Assembly: GCA_002306945.1 (NCBI GenBank)
Contig: DBTH01000259.1
Span: forward strand, 1-18,758
Reading direction: 5' to 3'
Length of the DNA stretch: 18,758 nucleotides
DNA from: Methylacidiphilaceae bacterium UBA1321
GTDB taxonomy: Bacteria; Verrucomicrobiota; Verrucomicrobiia; Methylacidiphilales; UBA1321
Below the pieces are notes generated by a model, which was not told the origin of the DNA, made no database searches, and saw only the letters and a program-made list of their open reading frames with translations. Made by a program: the position numbers and the translations under genes. Positions 1 through 6,492 of this stretch are shown piece after piece. The first letter of the stretch is position 1. Each line of letters starts with the position of its first letter.

Positions 1-2
1 AA

Positions 3-704
3 GCCGCCCGCGCCGGGGAGGCCGGAATGGGCTTTGCAGTCGTTGCCGACGAGGTTCGCAATCTCGCACAGCGCAGCGCCGTCGCAGCAAAAGAAACGGC
101 CGACAAGATTCAGGATGCGATCAACAAAAGCGCGCAGGGCGTCGAGATCAGCACCGGGGTATTTACGAAACTGCGCGAAGTCGTCGACAAGGCGCACCGG
201 GTGGACGAATTGGTCGCCGAAATTTCCAGCGCTTCACGCGAGCAGAACACCGGCATCGGACAGATCAACACCGCCGTTTCGCAGATGGACAAAGTCACTC
301 AAAGCAGCGCGGCCAGTGCGGAGGACGCCGCCGCTGCCGCCGAGCAACTTAACGCCCAGTCCGAGGAACTCCGCGCCGCCGTGCTCGATCTGGAACAGCT
401 CATCGGAGGCGAAGCGGAAACGGAATCCCAGGAGGTGAGGACACCTTCAAGAATCGCGAAGACAACCACCATTGGTGAAAAACTCGCCGCCCGGCTCAGC
501 CGCGCGGTCACCTCGACGGCAAGCACCGGAAAGATTGTCATCGAGCGCGACCATCCCGGCGTCGGCATCACCTCTCGGTTGTCGTCCGCAGCCTCTTTGA
601 GAAAATCGGTTCCCGACCGTGAGTCAGCCCCGGTCTTACCGCAAGGCATCACCAAGCGCAATAACGACCTCATACCGATGGATCAGGATTTCAAGGATGT
701 TTGA
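3..704 (+). CDS. Methyl-accepting chemotaxis protein, C-terminal part (5' end outside window)
   Basis: This is the cytoplasmic signalling part of a chemoreceptor, which passes ligand information to the CheA/CheW kinase complex. The frame is open from the window edge and begins with the highly conserved hairpin tip, reading AGEAGMGFAVVADEVRNLA, which contacts CheA and CheW. A long Ala/Glu/Gln-rich heptad coiled coil follows (about 120 residues), with Gln/Glu pairs typical of methylation helices (for example SSASREQNTGIGQIN). The last ~90 residues are a Ser/Thr/Arg-rich linker ending in an acidic FKDV tail. A C-terminal tail of this kind can tether CheR or CheB, but the classical NWETF motif is not seen. 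The sensor and membrane segments lie upstream of the window. The internal ATG at 27 is not the start, because conserved receptor sequence continues before it. Confidence 0.93.
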   Translation, partial: AARAGEAGMGFAVVADEVRNLAQRSAVAAKETADKIQDAINKSAQGVEISTGVFTKLREVVDKAHRVDELVAEISSASREQNTGIGQINTAVSQMDKVTQSSAASAEDAAAAAEQLNAQSEELRAAVLDLEQLIGGEAETESQEVRTPSRIAKTTTIGEKLAARLSRAVTSTASTGKIVIERDHPGVGITSRLSSAASLRKSVPDRESAPVLPQGITKRNNDLIPMDQDFKDV

Positions 705-740
705 AGCCAGTTGTCGATAGTCCGCAAACAAGACAAGAAT

Positions 741-803
741 TTCCGAAGCTCTGAGGGGGGCTTCGGAATGCCATGGGGGATCCGCCGGTCTGGAGCCCGG
801 CGG
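741..803. terminator. Two adjacent hairpins downstream of the chemoreceptor gene
   Basis: The first hairpin has a perfect 9-bp stem (TTCCGAAGC at 741-749 with GCTTCGGAA at 760-768) and a purine-rich 10-nt loop. The second pairs CCGCCGG at 782-788 with CCGGCGG at 797-803. They begin 37 nt after the receptor stop codon, so they probably end its transcript. No T-tract follows either stem, so they are not textbook intrinsic terminators; they could instead slow polymerase or protect the mRNA 3' end. Confidence 0.45.
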
Positions 804-946
804 GTCCTGCCAGTTTCAGGAACCTGTTGTCGCCTCTTCAATGATCCTGGGCACGACCGGTTGGGATAAGTCAAAACGCAAAAGTATTGCCGCCCGGAGC
901 CTGCCTGGACAGCTCTTCGCCTTGGCAACGGGATTTTTTCATCTGA

Positions 947-959
947 CCCGGATATTTCA
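947..959 (+). repeat. Left 13-bp inverted repeat, probable IS end
   Basis: CCCGGATATTTCA here is the exact reverse complement of bases 2873-2885. The two copies face each other across the intron relic. Short, perfect, inward-facing repeats at the edges of a mobile gene are what terminal inverted repeats of an insertion sequence look like. No transposase gene can be recognised inside, so the IS identity is inferred. Confidence 0.55.
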
Positions 960-1119
960 CCATAACGTGGCGAAGCCGCGTAGAGATTTGAGACAAAATC
1001 AAGGCGCGACGAGAGCGCCTATTGCGAGAAATCTGTAATTGAGGAGCAACGCCGGGTGTGTCCCGAAGAACCAGTGGATTTGCCAGGGTATGGGTAGATT
1101 CGGTGTGCGCTCGCCTGAT
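960..1119 (-). mobile_element. Probable remnant of an insertion-sequence end fused to the truncated intron
   Basis: Between the left inverted repeat and the point where the reverse transcriptase stops resembling its family (about base 1120) lie some 160 nt that match neither the intron nor a nearby gene. No domain V or VI hairpin of a group II intron is visible. The minus strand stays open in one frame from beyond 1120 down to base 871 (reading for example STRLRHVMVKYPG through the repeat), which could be the tail of a lost transposase. I do not recognise that protein. The simplest reading is the interior flank of an insertion sequence left after a deletion joined it to the intron. Confidence 0.35.
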
Positions 1120-2701
1120 GTTTGTGTTTTCGTCGCAACCACTGGCGTAGCCGGTGTCGGGCATGGGCATCGACGGCGCGATAGGCTTTGCTGACGGCTC
1201 CGAAGCAAAAGTAGTTGCCCCAGCCCCGCAGTTGCGCGTTGAGTTCCATGACTTTTTCGGCTGTTTCTTGTTGGAGTGTGGAGCGCTCTGTCCGGTGACT
1301 GATGCGCTCGATGATCCCTTTGATTTTCTTGCTGCTGGGGCGGGTGCCGATGTAGGTTCCCCTACCCCGGCTGCGATGGCATCGGCCAAACGTGTAGCCA
1401 AGGAAGTCAAAGGTTTCCTCGGACAGTCGGCAGAGCCGGGTCTTTTCGCTGTTGATTTCGAGGTGGAGTTTGCCCATCAACGTCCGCATGGCCTCTTCGG
1501 CTTGTTTTCCAGTGTTGGCACAGAGGATCACAAAGTCGTCGGCAAAGTTGACGATGCGGGCTTTGAGCGCGGTTTCATATCCGAGTTGTTTCCAGCCCTG
1601 TATGAATCGCCTCATGTAGAGGTTGGACAGCAGCGGCGAGATGGGGGCTCCTTGCGGAGTTCCTTTCTTGTGGCGTTTGGCCGGATTGCTCCGGCGTTTG
1701 CCTCCTGGTCCGTCGCTTTCTTCCACGGGCATTTCCAGCCATTTCTTGAGCAGCGCCAACATCGCCCCGTCGCTGATGCGCCGCGCCAGACTTTTCATCA
1801 ACTGGGGGTGCGGTATGGTGTCGAAGTAGCCGCTCAGGTCGGCATCGACGACTTCCCGCATTCCACGGTTGAGCCAACTATGCACTTGCACGATGGCCTC
1901 ATGGGCGCTGCGCTCGGCGCGGTAGGCGTATTGTCCATCTGCCAGATCGGCCTCGAAGATCGGCCCTATTATCAATACCGCTGCGGTCTGCACCACCCGA
2001 TCCCGGATGGTCGGTATGCCCAGCGGTCTTTGCTTGCCGTTGGGTTTGGGGATCATCACCCGGCGTACAGCGCCGGGTTGGTATGTCTTTTGTTTCAACT
2101 CCGCCGCCAGTTGGCCAAGCCATTGGTTTATCCCTCTTGCTTCGATGTCGTCGAAGCTCTCTCCATCGACTCCGTGTGTCCCGCCGTTGTCGCGGCATTT
2201 GCGCCACGCCTCAGCCAGCACGTCGAGCCGGTGGAGTTTGTCGTAGAGGGCGTAGAACCGATAGACCGGCTCTCCCTTCGCTTTGGCATACAACGTTTCT
2301 TGCAATTCCCAGAGCTTTTCCGGAGTTGGTAGGCTCTCGCCAATCTCCGCTCTGTCCTTGCTCGTCTCGTTGCCTTGGAACTGAGGCTCCTTGGCTCCGC
2401 GATCGTTACTCGCTTCCTCGCTACTATGAGCCTCTCCGATTTCCGTTGTCACCGGGCCCTCGCCTCGCGGCGCTCCCGTTGGGGTCTTCTCTTCCCATGA
2501 CGACGGACCTCCCGTGTTCCTCCGGTTCTCCTGCGCACCCATGCCATCACCATTACTCCGGCGGATCTCCTGCGGGCTCTGGTTGCTCGTGTCCTTTATC
2601 CCCGGACTTGGGGTCTGCCCTCGAAGTGTCTGCCTTCGCCCCATTTCAACGGGCTCGGCATCCGCATTGCCCTTTTCGAAGCTTGCTCGGTGTTCACTCA
2701 T
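1019..2701 (-). CDS. ltrA: Group II intron reverse transcriptase/maturase, C-terminus replaced
   Basis: This protein copies intron RNA into DNA and helps the RNA fold for splicing. Of 560 residues, about 1-125 are low-complexity and polar. The family proper begins near PEKLWELQETLYAKAK. Reverse-transcriptase blocks follow in order: PKPNGKQRPLGIPTIRDRVVQ (about 219-239), VDADLSGYFDTIPH (285-298), GTPQGAPISPLLSNLYM (348-363) and the catalytic box NFADD (385-389), with F in place of the common Y. The maturase/thumb region contains LRGWGNYF and AVSKAYRAVDAHARHRLRQW (to about 521). After RRKHK (about 527) the usual ~35-residue tail ending in a Phe-Pro-Trp-Ala-Lys-like motif is absent. It is replaced by unrelated sequence, so the gene is 3'-truncated and fused to foreign DNA. 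Catalytic residues are intact, so polymerase activity is possible; mobility is unlikely. The start is uncertain, since several in-frame Met codons precede the conserved region. Confidence 0.88.
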   Translation of the reverse strand: MSEHRASFEKGNADAEPVEMGRRQTLRGQTPSPGIKDTSNQSPQEIRRSNGDGMGAQENRRNTGGPSSWEEKTPTGAPRGEGPVTTEIGEAHSSEEASNDRGAKEPQFQGNETSKDRAEIGESLPTPEKLWELQETLYAKAKGEPVYRFYALYDKLHRLDVLAEAWRKCRDNGGTHGVDGESFDDIEARGINQWLGQLAAELKQKTYQPGAVRRVMIPKPNGKQRPLGIPTIRDRVVQTAAVLIIGPIFEADLADGQYAYRAERSAHEAIVQVHSWLNRGMREVVDADLSGYFDTIPHPQLMKSLARRISDGAMLALLKKWLEMPVEESDGPGGKRRSNPAKRHKKGTPQGAPISPLLSNLYMRRFIQGWKQLGYETALKARIVNFADDFVILCANTGKQAEEAMRTLMGKLHLEINSEKTRLCRLSEETFDFLGYTFGRCHRSRGRGTYIGTRPSSKKIKGIIERISHRTERSTLQQETAEKVMELNAQLRGWGNYFCFGAVSKAYRAVDAHARHRLRQWLRRKHKHQASAHRIYPYPGKSTGSSGHTRRCSSITDFSQ

Positions 2702-2872
2702 GTTATGGCCTGCGTGCTCCCTGAGTCGCTTCTCACGACCCTTACTCCTGATGTGCTTGAACGGCTTCGTTGCCTCTGCCGCCCCCTCAGGTGGTTCCGG
2801 CTGGAGCTTCCAAGTTGCCGGGTGGGCTTACTTTCTCTCCCCACTGGAGTCCCGTGGCTTTTCACGGCGCAC
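1120..2872 (-). mobile_element. Group II intron, 5' end present, 3' end lost
   Basis: On the minus strand the element starts with GTGCGCC at base 2872, matching the GUGYG start of group II introns. About 170 nt of structured-looking RNA leads into a reverse transcriptase/maturase gene. The start abuts the 13-bp repeat at 2873-2885, so the upstream exon ends in GGATATTTCA. After the maturase no domain V (a GAGCCG-type hairpin about 34 nt long) or domain VI with a bulged A can be found before the chemoreceptor gene. The coding sequence leaves its family consensus near base 1120, so I place the truncation there. Without domain V the RNA could not splice itself. The true 3' limit is uncertain by some tens of bases. 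Confidence 0.7.
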
Positions 2873-2885
2873 TGAAATATCCGGG
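2873..2885 (-). repeat. Right 13-bp inverted repeat, probable IS end
   Basis: TGAAATATCCGGG is the exact inverted partner of bases 947-959. It lies directly against the intron's first base and one base from the 16-nt repeat at 2887-2902. The intron therefore seems to have inserted immediately inside the end of an older element. The element family is not assigned. Confidence 0.55.
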
Positions 2886-2886
2886 C

Positions 2887-2902
2887 TAACAGGCTGCTGA
2901 AA
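2887..2902 (+). repeat. 16-nt direct repeat, copy 1
   Basis: TAACAGGCTGCTGAAA occurs here and again, in the same orientation, at 5059-5074. This copy ends one base before the stop codon complement (2903-2905) of the UROD-like gene. The two copies bracket the UROD-like/AraC pair. They may be ends or scars of a mobile element, or members of a dispersed intergenic repeat. Confidence 0.7.
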
Positions 2903-4027
2903 TCACATCCCGAAGAGTTCTTCCTTAACCTTGAGATAGTAGAGGTAATCTTCCTGCGTGACGTTCGGCGGGCAACGGTGATCGCAGTGCGGAATGAAGC
3001 CGCCTTTCTCGACCCACGGCCTGAGCTTTTCGAGATAGGCGCGGATTGGGCCGGGGCCCTGCGCCATCACCATTTTATCGACGCCACCCATGATGCGGAT
3101 TTGACCCTCGTACTTCGCCAGGATGTCCATGGGATTGCCGCTGCCGTTGACTTCGAGAGGGAACATCGTGTTGATACCGCTCTCCAGCAAAAGGGGAATA
3201 ATGAGCCGGATGTCGCCGTCGCAGTCGGTGTAATAAATATCGATTCCATGCTGGCGCAGTTTTTTAGTGATCCGCCGATAGCGCGGCACGACGACATTCT
3301 TGAAAAAATCGAGCCCGACGAGTGGCCCGCGATTGTAACAGATATCTTCCCAGCCCGAGGCAAAATCGAAATCCCCGAGCGGCAACACCTGATCCAGAAA
3401 ATCCTCGGTAAGCACGCAACAGGTCTCGACCATGTCCTCCACCATCTCCGGATAATCGTAGATATGATAAGCGAGTCCTTCCACTGTGAGAATGTCCCGC
3501 ACCTTGCCGATCATCGAGCCACAATAAACTCCCAGCGGATAATCGCGTCCCTTCGGATTCTTGTCGGCAATGCGGTCGGGGTCCACGCGTCGCGCGGGAT
3601 CGTCTCGGCGCAGGTGCTCCTCCTTGTAACGCTTCCAGTCGCCGGGCTCCTTGATCGGTGAGGCGATGAAATGCGGAATCGTGTCGTGACGATCGGCAGG
3701 CACTTCCGCCAGCAACCCTTCTTCGTTTTGAATAAGGCGCGTTCCGGCTGTTTCGCTCACCGTTTTCGTTTCGAATGTCGGATTGAGCCAGCGCGTCGGA
3801 TAAATTTCCAGCATCCGGTCGAAATTCAAGGCGACATCGGCCTGCTCGTTATCGACGATTCCGTTATCGCGAAACATCGCCCATTGGATGAAATTTTCAT
3901 TCCAATAACCGAACTCCCGGTTGAAACACCGGTCAACACTCTTGAAATGCATCTGCCGGTTGAAACGTTCCCGGTCGGTCAGGGTTCCTTTCCATTTCGG
4001 ACGTAAAATTTTGGTATCGGTATTCAT
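2903..4027 (-). CDS. Uroporphyrinogen decarboxylase-like (UROD/MtaA superfamily) protein
   Basis: This 374-residue protein belongs by overall pattern to the UROD superfamily, which includes haem-pathway decarboxylases and zinc-dependent methyltransferases such as MtaA and CmuA that move methyl groups to or from corrinoid proteins. It is probably not HemE: the N-terminal Arg-rich substrate signature of HemE is missing. Late in the chain, TDCDGD (267-272) takes the position of the methyltransferase HxCG motif, and HCDHRCPP (347-354) offers a cluster of possible metal ligands. No corrinoid-protein gene is adjacent. The gene is divergent from an AraC regulator 213 bases away, which suggests substrate-induced expression, perhaps in catabolism of a methylated or carbohydrate-derived compound. 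The substrate is unknown. The ATG at 4027 has no obvious Shine-Dalgarno motif. Confidence 0.82.
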   Translation of the reverse strand: MNTDTKILRPKWKGTLTDRERFNRQMHFKSVDRCFNREFGYWNENFIQWAMFRDNGIVDNEQADVALNFDRMLEIYPTRWLNPTFETKTVSETAGTRLIQNEEGLLAEVPADRHDTIPHFIASPIKEPGDWKRYKEEHLRRDDPARRVDPDRIADKNPKGRDYPLGVYCGSMIGKVRDILTVEGLAYHIYDYPEMVEDMVETCCVLTEDFLDQVLPLGDFDFASGWEDICYNRGPLVGLDFFKNVVVPRYRRITKKLRQHGIDIYYTDCDGDIRLIIPLLLESGINTMFPLEVNGSGNPMDILAKYEGQIRIMGGVDKMVMAQGPGPIRAYLEKLRPWVEKGGFIPHCDHRCPPNVTQEDYLYYLKVKEELFGM

Positions 4028-4240
4028 AGCGAACAGGGGTGTTGAAGAACTTCCAGCAAGTTTCTCTGTTGATAGCGCGACCTTTATCTGAGTCTTTTTC
4101 TGCTATTTATTAGCCGCAGAAGTCTGATCTTCGGAAGCTTTTGTTTTTAAATTTAACTGCTGCCAGTCTACTTATTCTCCTGAAAATTGGAATGTCCTGC
4201 CTTGCCAATTACATATACTATTCTGCTATATTGAATTTGC
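4028..4240. promoter_or_regulatory. Divergent AT-rich control region between UROD-like and araC-like genes
   Basis: These 213 bases are clearly AT-richer than the flanking genes and must hold the promoters of both divergent genes. Toward the AraC gene, TTGCCA (4202-4207) and GCTATA (4225-4230) are 17 nt apart and could be -35 and -10 boxes. That would leave about ten bases before the ATG at 4241, so the message would be leaderless or nearly so. T-rich stretches near 4100-4160 could serve the UROD-like gene. No convincing AraC half-site pair could be picked out by eye. Confidence 0.4.
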
Positions 4241-5047
4241 ATGAAGGAATCACCGCATCCATCGGTTGACTTTCTGATCTCGGGGGATTTCCATTGCGGA
4301 TCGGACTACAGGAATTTCCGCTCGCGCGGCACCGACGACTGGCTGATTATTTTTACCGTCGACGGAGCCGGACGGGTTGCAACGGAAAATACCGAAGTGT
4401 TCTCGACTCGCGGAACCGTCACCCTTTACCAGCCAGGCACGCAACACATCTACATCACCGACCCCGGAGTTGGACACTGGCATCTGCTCTGGAGCCATTT
4501 TCATCCGCGGCCGCAATGGCGCATATGGCTCAATTGGCCCGAGAAGGCGCGCGGATTTCGCACGCTTGTACTCCGCGATAAAACACTCATCAAAAACGTC
4601 AGCACCGCGTTTCGGGACTCCGTGCGCTGGAGTCGCCAGAACTTGCCCGGCAGTATCGAGCTGGCCGCCAATGCCCTGGAGCGGGCAATCCTGTGGATCA
4701 ACTCAGCCAATATGCACCGCGACCTCGACGACCGCGTTCGCAAAGCGCTCGGCATCCTCGCGGAAAGATTGCACGAACCGTTTTCACTTCCAAAACTGGC
4801 CAGGGAATGCGGCCTCTCGGTCTCCCGGCTTGCGCATCTCTTCCAGAAACAAATGGGATCGTCCCCGCAGAAATACCAGGAACAATTGCGCCTGCGCTGG
4901 GCCCGGCAGCTATTGCACACGAGCAGTATTTCGATTTCGGAAATCGCCACCAATCTCGGTTACGCCAACGCTTTTTATTTCTCGAAACGCTTCAAACTCC
5001 ACTCCGGGATCAGCCCGTCTGAATATCGCTACGGGCGCAAGCGTTGA
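4241..5047 (+). CDS. AraC-family transcriptional regulator
   Basis: This 268-residue regulator has an N-terminal cupin-like effector-binding half (about 10-95, containing GTVTLYQPGTQHIY and HWHLLWSHFHP) and a C-terminal DNA-binding half with two helix-turn-helix motifs. The first is LPKLARECGLSVSRLAHLFQ (183-202). The second is ISEIATNLGYANAFYFSKRF (232-251), followed by the family hallmark GISPSEYR. The His/Phe-rich cupin face suggests a small, probably sugar-like ligand. It is divergent from the UROD-like gene and most likely controls it and itself. The ATG at 4241 has no Shine-Dalgarno motif, but the domain begins at once and no better start is seen. Confidence 0.9.
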   Translation: MKESPHPSVDFLISGDFHCGSDYRNFRSRGTDDWLIIFTVDGAGRVATENTEVFSTRGTVTLYQPGTQHIYITDPGVGHWHLLWSHFHPRPQWRIWLNWPEKARGFRTLVLRDKTLIKNVSTAFRDSVRWSRQNLPGSIELAANALERAILWINSANMHRDLDDRVRKALGILAERLHEPFSLPKLARECGLSVSRLAHLFQKQMGSSPQKYQEQLRLRWARQLLHTSSISISEIATNLGYANAFYFSKRFKLHSGISPSEYRYGRKR

Positions 5048-5050
5048 ATG

Positions 5051-5066
5051 GCCTGTTTTAACAGGC
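5051..5066. terminator. Short palindrome after the AraC-family gene
   Basis: GCCTGTT at 5051-5057 pairs with AACAGGC at 5060-5066, with two bases between, starting four bases after the AraC stop codon. The right arm overlaps the 16-nt direct repeat. It may help end the AraC transcript and the convergent glycosyltransferase transcript, but there is no T-run and the loop is very tight. Confidence 0.35.
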
Positions 5067-5074
5067 TGCTGAAA
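5059..5074 (+). repeat. 16-nt direct repeat, copy 2
   Basis: This is an exact second copy of TAACAGGCTGCTGAAA, in the same orientation as bases 2887-2902 and 11 bases after the AraC stop codon. Unlike copy 1 it is not preceded by the 13-bp GGATATTTCA-type repeat; instead it is part of a small palindrome. Confidence 0.7.
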
Positions 5075-5096
5075 CATCCAACAGTTCGCCGCGTGG

Positions 5097-6074
5097 TTAT
5101 TCGAAGTGAACTTTGCGGGGCCGTTCGCCGATGAGCCGGATAAGCAGTGAAGCGGGCAGCAGTCGCGCCACCGCCCAGTAGAAAATCGCCAGAGTGACAT
5201 GCTGTGGCGAATGGCGATAGCAGCCGGCGAGATTGGACGGATGCAGGCTCTGATAGGGGTTGGCATAGTCGACCTTGCGTCCTTTTTTTTCGTTGTAGAT
5301 CGCGCGCCCGATGCTGCGCACGAGTTGCCCATAGACGGCGCGTACCAGCGGATGCCGGGGATTTTGCGCGAAGAGTGTATCGGTCATGACGCGACTCAGA
5401 TCGACCGCCGAGAGGAGCGGTTGGTTCCATGTCTTGGGCGATTCGTCGAACTCAAAGAGCGGTTCGGGCACATATTCGCCGCCGGAGTGCTGAAGGATTT
5501 TCAGCAGGACATTCACATGCGGATAGAGCGATTGGGTGAAGCGTTCCTCGTAGAAGGCGAGATAATCGGTACGTCGGACGATGAAGTTGCCAATGAAAGT
5601 CGGGTGAAAAATGCCAAGCTGTCCAATGGCTTCAAACCCGTCGGCAAAGGTCGCCACATGCCGGTGCGGATCGACCGCCGGTTGTCCGAATAATCCGCGG
5701 TCGGGCAACGTCGCGAAGAATGTCACCGCACCGCCGCGTCCGATGGCGTCGAAGATCAGGGTGAAGCTTCCCGCCGTCATCCGGTCGTCGTCACCGTGGA
5801 AAAGAAGATAGTCGCCCGTCGCCAATTCCGCCGTGGCAAGCAGGTTCGCGCTGAAGCCGCGATTGACCGGTTGGCGCACTGTCTTGAATTCCGCAAAAGC
5901 ACTCCGGTGTTTTTCGATCACGGCGGGAGTGTCGTCGGCGGAGGCGTTGTCGCTGAGGCAAAGTTCCACATCGCCGGGCACGTTCTTGTCGGCAATCAGG
6001 CGAGAGAGATGCTCAAGGCATTTGTCCAGCAACGCGGCGCGCTGATACGTGGGAATGCAAATGGAAAGACGCAC
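5097..6074 (-). CDS. Family 2 glycosyltransferase
   Basis: GT2 (GT-A fold) enzymes transfer a sugar from an activated nucleotide donor, here probably to a lipid-linked glycan at the inner face of the membrane. Residues 3-11 (LSICIPTYQ), 41-49 (SDNASADDT) and the metal-binding FHGDDDRM (92-99) form the donor site. The overall form resembles abequosyl- or rhamnosyl-type transferases of O-antigen synthesis. The C-terminus has a hydrophobic, amphipathic stretch (VTLAIFYWAVARLLPASLLI) that may rest on the membrane. The start codon is GTG at 6074-6072, because the first codon reads GTG and conserved sequence begins immediately. It lies seven bases after the cupin gene stop, as the last gene of an epimerase-cupin-glycosyltransferase operon. 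The precise sugar cannot be read from sequence. Confidence 0.88.
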   Translation of the reverse strand: MRLSICIPTYQRAALLDKCLEHLSRLIADKNVPGDVELCLSDNASADDTPAVIEKHRSAFAEFKTVRQPVNRGFSANLLATAELATGDYLLFHGDDDRMTAGSFTLIFDAIGRGGAVTFFATLPDRGLFGQPAVDPHRHVATFADGFEAIGQLGIFHPTFIGNFIVRRTDYLAFYEERFTQSLYPHVNVLLKILQHSGGEYVPEPLFEFDESPKTWNQPLLSAVDLSRVMTDTLFAQNPRHPLVRAVYGQLVRSIGRAIYNEKKGRKVDYANPYQSLHPSNLAGCYRHSPQHVTLAIFYWAVARLLPASLLIRLIGERPRKVHFE

Positions 6075-6081
6075 GGTTCGC

Positions 6082-6492
6082 TCACTTCAACTTGTAGGGA
6101 ATGTTTTCAGCCGGGACAAAGGGCTTGTCCGCATACGCCGCCAGCAACATCGGCTTCGGTGCGTCGGACGGAACGATGAAGGCATGCGCGATTCCGAACG
6201 GCACATAAACCGTCGTGTAGTTTTCCTCGCTCAACCGGAAAGTCATTCGCTCCTTGGTCTCAACGTCTTCAAGAATCACGTCGGCATAACCCTGGAACAC
6301 CGAAAACCATTCGCTCGTGACGCCGTGATAGTGATTGCCGCGGACATGACCGGGCTGCGTATAGACGATATACATTTCCCCCGTCTCCTTCGGTAGATTT
6401 TCCTCGTAGCCGGTGATGAGCTTCAGCAACCAGCCGCGCTCATCACTCTTGGTGTGACGCGGCAGGAAACGGACTTTATCTTTCAGACTCAT
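6082..6492 (-). CDS. Cupin-fold sugar-modifying protein (FdtA/WbjC-cupin-like)
   Basis: This small single-domain cupin has 136 residues. The key stretch VYTQPGHVRGNHYHG (43-57) carries the paired His of the cupin metal/substrate site, followed by a Gly-rich turn (SVFQGYADV) and YVPFGIAHAFI (96-106). Relatives are sugar-nucleotide ketoisomerases (FdtA, QdtA) and the cupin half of WbjC-type capsular enzymes, so it probably isomerises, epimerises or binds a keto-sugar nucleotide. The ATG at 6492 overlaps the upstream stop codon as ATGA, implying translational coupling. A GGGAG motif lies seven bases upstream inside the epimerase frame. The frame can be extended upstream of 6492, but only through the epimerase gene, so the ATGA start is preferred. 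Confidence 0.82.
   Translation of the reverse strand: MSLKDKVRFLPRHTKSDERGWLLKLITGYEENLPKETGEMYIVYTQPGHVRGNHYHGVTSEWFSVFQGYADVILEDVETKERMTFRLSEENYTTVYVPFGIAHAFIVPSDAPKPMLLAAYADKPFVPAENIPYKLK

Noticed and set aside
1154..2332. Long plus-strand open frame (392 codons) opposite the reverse transcriptase
   Set aside because: It is fully antisense to a gene with clear family motifs, has no recognisable domain, and arises from the GC-rich codon pattern of the maturase gene.
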